NCBI RefSeq assembly: GCF_902506415.1
Contig: NZ_LR733275.1
Location: forward strand, 4,333,932-4,397,931
Reading direction: 5' to 3'
Length of the DNA stretch: 64,000 bases
Source: Massilia sp. 9I
GTDB lineage: Bacteria > Pseudomonadota > Gammaproteobacteria > Burkholderiales > Burkholderiaceae_D
Shown: positions 44,630 through 52,656 of the stretch, one piece after another
How the letters are laid out: each line of letters begins with the position of its first letter
How positions within the stretch are numbered: the first letter of the stretch is position 1
Translations under genes and position numbers: made by a program
Notes under the pieces: model-generated
The model's database searches: none
The model's input: only the letters and a program-made list of their open reading frames with translations
Told to the model about the DNA's origin: nothing

Positions 44630-46569
44630 GAACTGCCTTTGACTGCGGCTGCTTCGGCCGCTTCGGTCATGTCGGGTGCCGCGCTGCGTGAGCGCGGGAT
44701 GTCGCTTGGGGTGAACAGTGCGGTGGCCTTGCCCTTGCCGCGCAGGCGGCGCTCGCCCAGCGCGATGAACTGGTGGCGCAGCGCGCGCTCGACGGTGCCG
44801 GCGCCGACGATCACGTCGTAGGGGAAATCGCGCGCCGCCTGTTCCAGGCGCGAGGCGGTGTTCACGCTGTCGCCGACCGCGGTGTAGATGCTGCGGAAGG
44901 AGGTGCCGAAGTCGCCCGCGACCGCCGGTCCGCTCTCGATGCCGATGCGCGCCCGCAGCGGCGGGTGGCCCAGCGCTTCGCGCACGCGCGAAAGCGCCTC
45001 GACCCGTTCGACGATGGCGCGCGCCGCGTCCAGCGCGCGGTCGGCGTGCTGCTCGATCGGCAGCGGCGCGCCCCAGAAGGCGACCAGGCCGTCGCCGGTG
45101 TATTTATCCAGAGTGCCGCCGCCGGAGATCACCGGCTCGGTCAGGCAATCGAGGAAGTCGCGCGTCAGGCGCGCCGATTCTTCCATCGACAGCGATTCGA
45201 CCTGGCTGGTATAGCCCTCCATGTCGGCGATCAAGGTGGTGACGTCGAGCTGGCGCGGCGCCAGCGGGTCTTCCAGGTCACTGCGCAACAGCTCGCGCAC
45301 CACCGAGGGCGCCACGTACTGCTGCAGGGTGCCGAGCAGGCGGCGCGAACGGCGCTGCGCCATCTGCCACTGATAGGGCACGGCCACCGCCAGCAGGAAC
45401 AGGTTGCTCATCAAGGGCGCGGTGGTCGAGAACAGCGGATCGTGCGGCGCGATCTCATAGGCCGCGCGCAGCCAAAGCGCTGAGACCAGGCCGAGCAGCG
45501 CCACGCTGGCCCAAGCCGGCAGGCGGGGGAAGGCGAAGGTCGCCAGCAGCGCCGACAGCAGGGCGAAGGCCAAAGCGGCCAGCCGTCCCGGCCAGGGAGC
45601 AGGAGTCCTGCCTTCCTGGCGGTCGAGCAGGGCCGACAGGATCTCGGCCTGCACTCCCAGGCCCGGACGCTTGGCGGCGTGCGGCGTGGTCACGCGGTCG
45701 CCCAGGCCGAGCGAGGACGAGCCGACCACCACCAGCCGGCCCTTGGCACTGGCTGGGTCAATGCGTTCATTCAGGATGTCGGTGGCGCTGGCGATGGTGA
45801 AGGCTTCCCAGTCGCGCTTGAAGGGAATCCGCATGTGGGCGGCATCGGGCAAGGCCGGCTCCTTGGCTCCGCTACAGCAGTCGACCAGGGCCAGGCCCAG
45901 GGCCGGGTAGTCGCGTCCGCCGAAGCGGGTGACCAGCGGCACGTGGCGCAGCACGCCGTCGCGGTCCGGCACGAAGCCGATGTTGCCGACGTGGCGCGCC
46001 CTGGCAAAGCCGGCATGGTTGGCGATATAGCCGTCGGCGGGGCGCGCCTGCGCCTGCAGCTGGGGCAGGGCGCCGGCCGGAACGCCCTGGCGCAGTGGTT
46101 CCGGACGGCGCTGTTCGTAGTCGAAATCGAAGGCCTGGCCCAATACCAGCGGGCCGTGGGTGGCCAGCGCCGCCAGGCGCATGTCGCCCTCGGGATCGCC
46201 CGCCTTTTCGCGCACGATGTCGAGGGCGACGCCACGCGCCTCGTAGCGGCTGAGCAGGATTTCGACCAGGTCCGCGATGCGCGAACTCGGCCACGGCCAC
46301 GGGCCTTCCGCCGCCAGGCTGGCTTCATCGACGTCGACCACCAGGGTGCGCGGTTCCACCTCGGTCGTCGCACGCCAGCGGATGAACTGGTCGCGCAGGA
46401 TCTCGCTTCCGAAAGAGATGTTGTCCAGATGCGACAGGCCGAAGGAGGGACCCCATTGCACGAGCACGGTCAGCAGCACGGCCACGAGACCGATTGCCGC
46501 GCGCGCGAACATGCCCTGCCGGCGCGGTACCGGCTGTGAGCTGCTCTGGGAAGAAGGTGAATCGGTCAC
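44626..46569 (-). CDS. CHASE2-domain class III adenylate cyclase
   Basis: About 647 residues if GTG 46569 is the start; ATG 46512 (MFARAAIGLVAVLL) is equally possible. TM1, a periplasmic CHASE2 domain (~45-330; DQFIRWRATTEVEPRTLVVD, GPWPWPSSRIADLVEILL), three TM segments (~335-430) and a class III cyclase domain (~450-620). The two metal aspartates lie in LIADMEGYTS and YTGDGLVAFWG, the adenine-selecting Lys in LDKYTGDG, and the late motif is IYTAVGDSVNTASRLE. So it should make cAMP in response to a periplasmic signal. It is divergent from the FecR gene across ~190 nt and coupled to the TPR/barrel gene. Confidence 0.92.
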   Translation of the reverse strand: MTDSPSSQSSSQPVPRRQGMFARAAIGLVAVLLTVLVQWGPSFGLSHLDNISFGSEILRDQFIRWRATTEVEPRTLVVDVDEASLAAEGPWPWPSSRIADLVEILLSRYEARGVALDIVREKAGDPEGDMRLAALATHGPLVLGQAFDFDYEQRRPEPLRQGVPAGALPQLQAQARPADGYIANHAGFARARHVGNIGFVPDRDGVLRHVPLVTRFGGRDYPALGLALVDCCSGAKEPALPDAAHMRIPFKRDWEAFTIASATDILNERIDPASAKGRLVVVGSSSLGLGDRVTTPHAAKRPGLGVQAEILSALLDRQEGRTPAPWPGRLAALAFALLSALLATFAFPRLPAWASVALLGLVSALWLRAAYEIAPHDPLFSTTAPLMSNLFLLAVAVPYQWQMAQRRSRRLLGTLQQYVAPSVVRELLRSDLEDPLAPRQLDVTTLIADMEGYTSQVESLSMEESARLTRDFLDCLTEPVISGGGTLDKYTGDGLVAFWGAPLPIEQHADRALDAARAIVERVEALSRVREALGHPPLRARIGIESGPAVAGDFGTSFRSIYTAVGDSVNTASRLEQAARDFPYDVIVGAGTVERALRHQFIALGERRLRGKGKATALFTPSDIPRSRSAAPDMTEAAEAAAVKGSS

Positions 46570-46697
46570 GCCGTCAGGACCAGTGTAAGAGCGAGATATT
46601 AATGACGAGAAACGACAAGTATAGGCTAAAGGCTTGCTCTGAGGGCAATTGCTACAAATTGTAAGCACAGCGGGTAGCACATGAGATTGCCTTAGAA

Positions 46698-46713
46698 TGT
46701 GATGGCCGTCACG
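46698..46713. promoter_or_regulatory. CRP-type box before the FecR gene
   Basis: TGTGATGGCCGTCACG: near-perfect dyad TGTGA-N6-TCACG, centre 46705.5. A GATAAT at 46734-46739 puts the expected transcription start near 46746, so the box centre is at about -41, the class II position. A 15-nt leader follows. It is also ~140 nt from the divergent cyclase start. Confidence 0.65.
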
Positions 46714-46760
46714 GAAGAGGCTGGCGCGGCCCGGATAATAGCGCGAAAAGGGGAAAAAGT

Positions 46761-48152
46761 ATGTTGCGTCAATTACTCATCATCAGCTCGTTGGCATTCG
46801 CTGCTACGGCGCACGCGGCCGAAGCCGGCAAGGTCATCTTTGCCGCCGGCCAGGCGCAGGTCGCCGACAAGGCGGGCGCCGAAGGCACCTCCGTGCAGGA
46901 AGGCGAGCTGTTGATGACCGGTAAGGACGGCTTCCTCTACGTCAAGACGATCGACAACGGTCTCTTCGTCCTGCGCCCGAACACGAAGGCCCGCATCGTC
47001 GCCTACCACGTCGACGCGAAGAACCCGGCCAACACCCGCATCAAGCTCGAGCTGATCAGCGGCGTCGCCCGCAGCAAGTCGGGCGAGGCGGTCAAGCAGG
47101 CGCGCCAGAACTTCCGCTTCAACACCCCAGTGGCGGCGATCGGCGTGCGCGGCACCGACTTTACTGTCTACGCCGACCAGGAAACCGCGCGGGTCACCGT
47201 CCTGACCGGCGGCGTGGTGGTGAGCGGCTTTGCCGGCTCCTGCAATCCCGAAGGTGGCGGCCCCTGCGAAGGCGCGGCCAGCCGCGAACTGTTCGCCGCC
47301 CAGCGCGGCCAGCTGCTTCAAGTGAAGCGCGGCGACACCGCTCCGCAACTGCTGCAGTCGAACGGCAACGGCCCGGACCAGGTTTCGCCACCGCGTGCGG
47401 ACGAGCCGGTGGCCAAGAGCGGGGGCAGCGGAAGCAGCAGCAACACCGCGGCGTCGATCCTGGATGCCCGCAAGAGCAACACGTTCGAGAAGCTGGTGAA
47501 CCAGGGGCCGACTCCGGCGCAGCCGCAGCCTCCCAAGGATCCGATCGTGACGCCGCCGATCGATCCAGTCGTTGTCGGCCCGACGCCGGATCCGATTGAG
47601 CAGACGCCGGTTGAGGTGCCGCCACCGCCGCCGCCGAAAGAGCTGGTGTGGGGCCGCTGGCAAGGTATTGCCGCAGCGCCGGCGACGCTGAATCTGGAAG
47701 AGCAGCTTGGCTCCGTCAATACGAAAGTCGCGCTGATGCGCAATTACGCCATATTCCTGACCCCCGGCGCCGACTATGTCGTTCCGGAGCGTGGAAGTGT
47801 CGGTTTCAATTTGAAAGCCAGCGAAGCGTATGTGTATAGCGATACCGGCTCGTTGACGACCAAGGCAGATATCACCAATGGCACGCTGACTGTCGATTTC
47901 GGTGCGCGTACTTTTAAGACCGGCTTTGATCTGACCACCAGTTCCGGCGAGTTGTTCAAAATGTATTCCGAAGGTGGTGTCGGTAACAGCGGCCGCCTGT
48001 TTGGTAACGAATCTTGGAGAAATCCGACCAATATGAACGTCGAGGGCCAGCTGAGCGGTGAAAACGGTGGTGCCGCTGCTTACATCTTCGAACGCCGCCT
48101 GGATGGCGGACGAACCGTCAACGGCGGAACGTATTGGGGCGTTCAGAAATAA
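46761..48152 (+). CDS. FecR-domain exported protein with C-terminal beta-rich domain
   Basis: A 463-residue protein with a signal peptide (1-20, AHA). The FecR domain (~25-165) shows LLMTGKDGFLYVKTIDNGLF, ELISGVARSKSGEAVKQA and AAIGVRGTDFTVYADQETA. A Pro-rich linker (~245-295) leads to a C-terminal beta-rich domain (~295-463; FKTGFDLTTSSGELFKMYS) that resembles transferrin-binding-protein-like barrels. FecR-type proteins often act as periplasmic signal relays. It is divergent from the CHASE2 cyclase gene, the same arrangement seen for FecR-CHASE2 pairs, so a signal passed to the cyclase is a fair hypothesis. Followed by a strong terminator. Confidence 0.88.
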   Translation: MLRQLLIISSLAFAATAHAAEAGKVIFAAGQAQVADKAGAEGTSVQEGELLMTGKDGFLYVKTIDNGLFVLRPNTKARIVAYHVDAKNPANTRIKLELISGVARSKSGEAVKQARQNFRFNTPVAAIGVRGTDFTVYADQETARVTVLTGGVVVSGFAGSCNPEGGGPCEGAASRELFAAQRGQLLQVKRGDTAPQLLQSNGNGPDQVSPPRADEPVAKSGGSGSSSNTAASILDARKSNTFEKLVNQGPTPAQPQPPKDPIVTPPIDPVVVGPTPDPIEQTPVEVPPPPPPKELVWGRWQGIAAAPATLNLEEQLGSVNTKVALMRNYAIFLTPGADYVVPERGSVGFNLKASEAYVYSDTGSLTTKADITNGTLTVDFGARTFKTGFDLTTSSGELFKMYSEGGVGNSGRLFGNESWRNPTNMNVEGQLSGENGGAAAYIFERRLDGGRTVNGGTYWGVQK

Positions 48153-48172
48153 GCGCCAGATCCTTCTGAGAG

Positions 48173-48199
48173 CCGCCACCTCGTGTGGCGGTTTTTTTT
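48173..48199 (+). terminator. Rho-independent terminator of the FecR gene
   Basis: Stem CCGCCAC-CTCGT-GTGGCGG followed by eight T, starting 20 nt after the FecR stop. Confidence 0.92.
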
Positions 48200-48391
48200 C
48201 GCCTGGCGCCGCTGCTATGACGTACGCATAAGTGGCGAATTGCGGGTATCTCGTTCCCTATTACGGTAGAGATTACCCCCCACTTAAAGTGGTCACGAAG
48301 TCATTGCGCCATAGGAAACTTTCTCTGATAATGATCCGCCGCTAAAACGGAGTGGAAAAAAAACCGCAGTTTCGCCACAGATTGTTGATTC

Positions 48392-48409
48392 ATGTGACGG
48401 CCGTCACAT
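48392..48409. promoter_or_regulatory. CRP-type box before the S-layer-like gene
   Basis: ATGTGACGGCCGTCACAT, a perfect 18-bp palindrome with CRP half sites TGTGA/TCACA, centre 48400.5. The expected class II -10 (about 48428-48433, TGTCAT) is weak. If instead the upstream GATAAT at 48327 is used, the box would lie in the leader at about +62. The geometry is therefore uncertain, but the dyad itself is clear. Confidence 0.6.
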
Positions 48410-48521
48410 AGCTGCCTCCTTGACCTCTGTCATCATCCGGGTCGTTGGGCTGCAGTCACACATTCTGAAGAAGCTGCAGGTTGAACTTTTCTGATCATTG
48501 ATCTAAATCTAGGAGTAATAC

Positions 48522-51500
48522 ATGGCTTTCCAAAATGCCGAAGCAATCCAGAAGCTGTACGTGGCATTCTTCAACCGCCCAGCCGACTACTACGGCCTGC
48601 AGTACTGGGACAGCGTCGTCACCGCAGCTAACGGCAACACCGCTGCTGTCGCCGCAGAATTCTCGAAGTCGAAGGAATACACCGACACCTTCGCGGGCAT
48701 GAACACCCGCCAGATCATCAACACCGTCTACAAGAACCTGTTCGGCCGCAGCGCTGACGAAGCAGGTCTGGAATACTGGTTCGGCGAAGTCAACGCCGGC
48801 CGCGTGACCATCTCGAACGCCGTGACCTCGATCGCTGCTGGCGCACAGAACGCCGACAAGATCGCTTACGCGTCGAAAGTCACCGCTGCAACCGCCTTCA
48901 CCAACGCCCTCGACACCACCGACGAGCGCCTGGGTTACGCTGGCGAGAAGGCCAACGCCGTCGCCAAGCTGTTCGTTGCTGGCGTGACCGACGCAGCTAC
49001 TCTGGCAACCGCCGTCACCCCGGCTAACCTGGATGCGACCGTCAACCAGTCGATCGGCGCTGGCGCAACTGCCACCACCTACCAGCTGGCCAAGGGTCTG
49101 GATAACATTACGGGCACTTCGGGCAACGACGTGATCGTTGGCTCGATCGATACCAGCACTGGCGGTACCGAACTGAACACCCTGAGCAGCATCGACCTGA
49201 TCAACGGCGGCGCCGGCGTCGACACCCTGAAGATCGCTCACGCTCAAGGTGATGTGACCCTGGGTAGCCTGACGAACGTTGAAGTTGTTGAAATCACCAG
49301 CGCCGCTGCTACCGCTGACGGTGGTCTGGTGGTCAACTCGACCAGCGTTGCTGGCGTGACCGACCTGAACATCGTCCGCGCAGCTGGCGTTGTCCAAGCT
49401 ACCGCTGCTGCCTCGACCAACGTAGGCGTGTCCCTGAAAGATGTCGCCGGTATCAGTTCGATCTCGGTCATCGGCGGCAAGAATGTGAACGTCGCAGTTA
49501 CTGACGCTGTCAGCGCAATCAACGTCGGCGCTGGCACCGCACTCGACCCTGTTGGCGCCGTGACTATCAGCGCAACCGGCGCGGCTGCTGTCAACAACGT
49601 TGCTACGACCACGATGGGCGCCATCACCGTTGGCGGCGGTACCACCATCAATGTGACCCAGAAAGCAACTGTAAATGCTGCTGCCATCGTCGCCGACGGC
49701 ACGACTGAAAAAGTTGTCCAGGGCGCCGTGAATATCACCGCAAGTGCCGCTACCACCGACGTGGTTGTCAAGGCTGACGCACAGATCTCGGCCCAGAGCC
49801 GCGCTGCTGTGGCTGGTGCAACCGAAGTCGCGACCGTCAAGTTCACCGCACTGGAAGAAGGCGAGTCCGTCACCGTTGGCGGCCTGACTTTCACCGCAGC
49901 TAAAGACCTGACCGCTGCTCAAGTAGCACAAGCTTTCGCTAATCTGTCGGACGAAGCACCGATCCCGACCGACGCCAATGGCGATGACGCTACCGGCGAC
50001 ACCAACGGCTCGAGCGTGGCGTCGAACGGTATCTTCAGCGGCTCGCTGGTTGAAGGCTGGCACTCGGGCGCCACTAGTGGCGACACCGTGACCTTCACCG
50101 CGTGGGAAGACACCGACATGGCGGATGACCTGGAATCGTCGGCTGAAGCAACTGTCACCACCGTCACTCAGGGTGTGGATGCTGTCTCGGCTCTGAACCG
50201 TCTGGGCATCGACACCAACACCGTGACCATCGCTGGCGGCGCAGCCCTGAAAACCGTCACCGTTGACGGCTACAAAGCTTCGACCGGCACCGCAGGCATC
50301 ACCGGCACCAGCAATACCGCGCTGACTTCCGTCACCCTGGCAAACGGCGGCACCAGCTCCACCGCAAATAGCGGCAGCTTCGAGATCGACAGCGTTGCTA
50401 CCAACAGCCTTGCACTGAACCTGACCGCCGTAGTTGGCACCGTTTCGATCGGCGCTGGCGCCAAGACCCTGAACGCGAGTGTCACTACTAGCTCGTCGGT
50501 CACCACCACCATCGCTTCGGCCGATACCGAAACGCTGAATGTCACCGGCTCGGGCAACGTTGCTGGCACCACCGCTTCCGGTCTGGCCAAGGCAACCGCA
50601 ATCAGCACCAGCGGCATGACCGGCGGCACCGCTACCTTCACCATCGCCGATGGCACTGCCACCAGCTTCACCGGTGGTGCAGCTTCGGACCGCGTGACCG
50701 TCAGCGACGCCAGCGTCGCCATTACCAAGGCCATCAGCCTCGGCGCTGGCAATGACCGCCTGGTCCTCAGCGGCAACGTTGTTGTTCCGACCGCAACCCT
50801 GTCGGGCGGCGAAGGCACCGACCAAATCCGCATGAACGGCGCGAGCGCTGCTGCTCTGTCGCTGAACGGCGATTTCGCTGCCAAGATCGACGGCTTCGAA
50901 CGTCTGTACATCACTGATAACGTGACCGCCGCTACCACGGTCAACATGGCCAACATGGACGGTATCACTTACGTGATCAGCAACAACTCGACCGGCACCG
51001 CAGCTGCTGCAACCAAGGCCACCTTCACCGTCAACCTGGCCGGCTCGACCAAGCTGACCGGTAATGAAGACTCCCTGTCTTTCAACGGCGCTACCCTGTC
51101 GCCGACCACCGACATCACCACTGCTAATGCACTGGCACTGGCGCTGGCTGGCCTGGAGTACGATGACTGGGAAGTGACGAGTGTTTCGGGCTCCACCATC
51201 ACCTTCACCGCAATTGATGCTGGCACCGGTACTTCCGTTCCGACCGGTACTGTGTTCACCAAGGCCGACACCGACGCAGACAGCGTCATCGTCCAGTCGA
51301 TCTCCGCGTCGACTGCTGGTACCGATACTGGTGACACCGCACCGGCACTGACCATCGACAAGATGGTAAATGACGGCACCCTGGAACTGGTTGCTCTCGG
51401 CGACGGTGTGATCGTGAAGATGGCTGATGCTACCGGTACCTCGGATAGCTTCAACATCGTTACTACTTTGGCGGCTGCTGACATCGACTTCGGCAATGTT

Positions 51501-52289
51501 GTCGTGGCAGGTGTTGAGACCATCAAGATCAATGCTACGGACGGCAGCCCGACCGACTCGAGCGGCAACGTCACCAATACCGGCATCCTGGAACTGAGCG
51601 CCGACAAGGCCACCACCGTGACCATCAGCGGCAACTCGCACATCGACCTCACCCTGGGTAGTGTTACCAAGTCGGTCGCAACCATCAACGCATCGGCTCT
51701 GACCGGCGACCTGACTTTCGCTGCCAGCGGTGCTGACGGCGTGGTTGCCGTGACCGTGACCGGTGGTGCAGGTAACGACACCCTGTCGGCTTCGGTTGGC
51801 GAGTTCGCAAAAGCTGACGTGATCAACGGCGGTGCTGGTAACGACGTCATCTACGCTGGTTCGAACGGCGCCAAGCTGACTGGCGGTGCTGGCGACGACA
51901 TCTTCGTGGTGAGCGCTGCAGGCGCCGACCTGGGCAACAAGGAAGGCAACACCTACTCTGAAATCACCGATTTCAGCGCAGGCGACCTGCTGCAGCTGCA
52001 AGCCTTCAACGGCACCGACACTGCTGACGTTTCGGTCTTCGGCAAGCTGACCGCGACCCTGAACGAGACCACCGCAACGTTCTCGAACTTCGTCGACGCA
52101 GCAATCAAGCAGGCTGGTGCTGGCGAGGCGGTGTGGTTCAACTACAAGGGCGACCTGTACGTCGTGGTCGACAGCGACGGCAGCACCGACACCTTCGAGA
52201 ATGGTACCGACCTGATCGTCAAGTTGACCGGCGTGAACGGCGACAACCTGACCTTCAACAGCGACTTCGGCACCGCTGGTCTGGTCTAA
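48522..52289 (+). CDS. RsaA-like RTX S-layer protein with DUF4214 head
   Basis: A 1255-residue, Ala/Thr/Gly/Val-rich, cysteine-free protein with no Sec signal. Residues ~1-150 are a DUF4214 domain (AIQKLYVAFFNRPADYYGLQ, NLFGRSADEAGLEYW). The centre consists of beta-solenoid-like repeats (VTISATGAAAVNN, LNVTGSGNVAGTT). Two inserted domains lie at ~438-553 and ~832-940. Calcium-binding RTX motifs follow: GGAGNDTLS (~1082), GGAGNDVIY (~1103), GGAGDDIF (~1120). The C terminus (VWFNYKGDLYVVVDSDG, IVKLTGVNGDNL, FGTAGLV) resembles the end of Caulobacter RsaA, including the type I secretion signal. Export by the secretion system at 54.4-58.9 kb is very likely. A strong ribosome binding site and terminator suggest high expression. 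Confidence 0.9.
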   Translation: MAFQNAEAIQKLYVAFFNRPADYYGLQYWDSVVTAANGNTAAVAAEFSKSKEYTDTFAGMNTRQIINTVYKNLFGRSADEAGLEYWFGEVNAGRVTISNAVTSIAAGAQNADKIAYASKVTAATAFTNALDTTDERLGYAGEKANAVAKLFVAGVTDAATLATAVTPANLDATVNQSIGAGATATTYQLAKGLDNITGTSGNDVIVGSIDTSTGGTELNTLSSIDLINGGAGVDTLKIAHAQGDVTLGSLTNVEVVEITSAAATADGGLVVNSTSVAGVTDLNIVRAAGVVQATAAASTNVGVSLKDVAGISSISVIGGKNVNVAVTDAVSAINVGAGTALDPVGAVTISATGAAAVNNVATTTMGAITVGGGTTINVTQKATVNAAAIVADGTTEKVVQGAVNITASAATTDVVVKADAQISAQSRAAVAGATEVATVKFTALEEGESVTVGGLTFTAAKDLTAAQVAQAFANLSDEAPIPTDANGDDATGDTNGSSVASNGIFSGSLVEGWHSGATSGDTVTFTAWEDTDMADDLESSAEATVTTVTQGVDAVSALNRLGIDTNTVTIAGGAALKTVTVDGYKASTGTAGITGTSNTALTSVTLANGGTSSTANSGSFEIDSVATNSLALNLTAVVGTVSIGAGAKTLNASVTTSSSVTTTIASADTETLNVTGSGNVAGTTASGLAKATAISTSGMTGGTATFTIADGTATSFTGGAASDRVTVSDASVAITKAISLGAGNDRLVLSGNVVVPTATLSGGEGTDQIRMNGASAAALSLNGDFAAKIDGFERLYITDNVTAATTVNMANMDGITYVISNNSTGTAAAATKATFTVNLAGSTKLTGNEDSLSFNGATLSPTTDITTANALALALAGLEYDDWEVTSVSGSTITFTAIDAGTGTSVPTGTVFTKADTDADSVIVQSISASTAGTDTGDTAPALTIDKMVNDGTLELVALGDGVIVKMADATGTSDSFNIVTTLAAADIDFGNVVVAGVETIKINATDGSPTDSSGNVTNTGILELSADKATTVTISGNSHIDLTLGSVTKSVATINASALTGDLTFAASGADGVVAVTVTGGAGNDTLSASVGEFAKADVINGGAGNDVIYAGSNGAKLTGGAGDDIFVVSAAGADLGNKEGNTYSEITDFSAGDLLQLQAFNGTDTADVSVFGKLTATLNETTATFSNFVDAAIKQAGAGEAVWFNYKGDLYVVVDSDGSTDTFENGTDLIVKLTGVNGDNLTFNSDFGTAGLV

Positions 52290-52301
52290 TTGATCAGATG
52301 A

Positions 52302-52325
52302 AGCACTTGCCTTCGGGCAGGTGCT
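52302..52325 (+). other. UUCG-tetraloop hairpin in the S-layer-like mRNA 3' end
   Basis: AGCACTTGCC-TTCG-GGCAGGTGCT: ten base pairs with one G-U pair, closed by a C(UUCG)G tetraloop, 12 nt after the stop. No T tail, so it may stabilise the 3' end rather than terminate. Confidence 0.6.
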
Positions 52326-52361
52326 CGAAGTGAATACTTCAGCAAATTTGTTGGGGTACGA

Positions 52362-52388
52362 GGGGCGGGTGCAAACCCGTCCCTTTTT
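52362..52388 (+). terminator. Rho-independent terminator of the S-layer-like gene
   Basis: GGGGCGGGT-GCAA-ACCCGTCCC with a T5 tail (one G-U pair). Confidence 0.8.
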
Positions 52389-52523
52389 CCCTGGTGGCGA
52401 GCTTCTTGCGTCACTATGGTCATTCTGCAGCGCCGTCGAACGCGACCGGCTGGTCGCTGAGTTTCAGCGCGAATGGAATGACTTGGCACTCAGACTGCCG
52501 CCTCAGCAATAACTTGCTAGAAC

Positions 52524-52553
52524 GCCGGGCTCTAGAGCCCGGCTTTTTCTTTT
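52524..52553 (+). terminator. Second terminator downstream of the S-layer-like gene
   Basis: GCCGGGCTC-TA-GAGCCCGGC followed by TTTTTCTTTT. A very strong stem. Confidence 0.85.
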
Positions 52554-52567
52554 GTAGCAGCGCATCC

Positions 52568-52590
52568 GGGCCTATCAGGCCCTTTTTTTT
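52568..52590 (+). terminator. Third terminator before the methyltransferase gene
   Basis: GGGCCT-ATC-AGGCCC followed by eight T. The methyltransferase must have its own promoter beyond this point, within 52591-52656. Confidence 0.8.
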
Positions 52591-52656
52591 GCAACGCGTG
52601 CAACATTTCCAGATGAACCTGCTAGCATTCCTTATTCCTTCACACACGGAGACCGT

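Larger units (their letters stand above)
48153..48521. other. Regulatory region of the S-layer-like gene
   Basis: The 369 nt contain the FecR terminator (48173-48199), a possible promoter (TTGCGC 48304-48309, 17 nt, GATAAT 48327-48332), the CRP-type box (48393-48408) and the ribosome binding site AGGAG (48511-48515). No small ORF is supported. Confidence 0.6.
52290..52656. other. Intergenic region with four stem-loops after the S-layer-like gene
   Basis: 367 nt holding a UUCG-type hairpin, then three T-tailed terminators (listed separately). Between the first terminator and the last two (52389-52523) an open frame without start codon reads AVERDRLVAEFQREWNDLAL near its end. It may be a gene remnant but has no start, so no gene is called. 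Confidence 0.5.

Noticed and set aside
48495..52001. Open frame of 1168 codons antisense to the S-layer-like gene
   Set aside because: It mirrors the biased codon use of a long repetitive gene on the other strand. Its translation is low-complexity Gly/Ser/Val with no signal and no plausible start context.
52321..52512. 63-codon frame after the S-layer-like gene
   Set aside because: It would run through a T-tailed terminator and has no ATG. The C-terminal piece looks protein-like, so it is mentioned as a possible remnant only.
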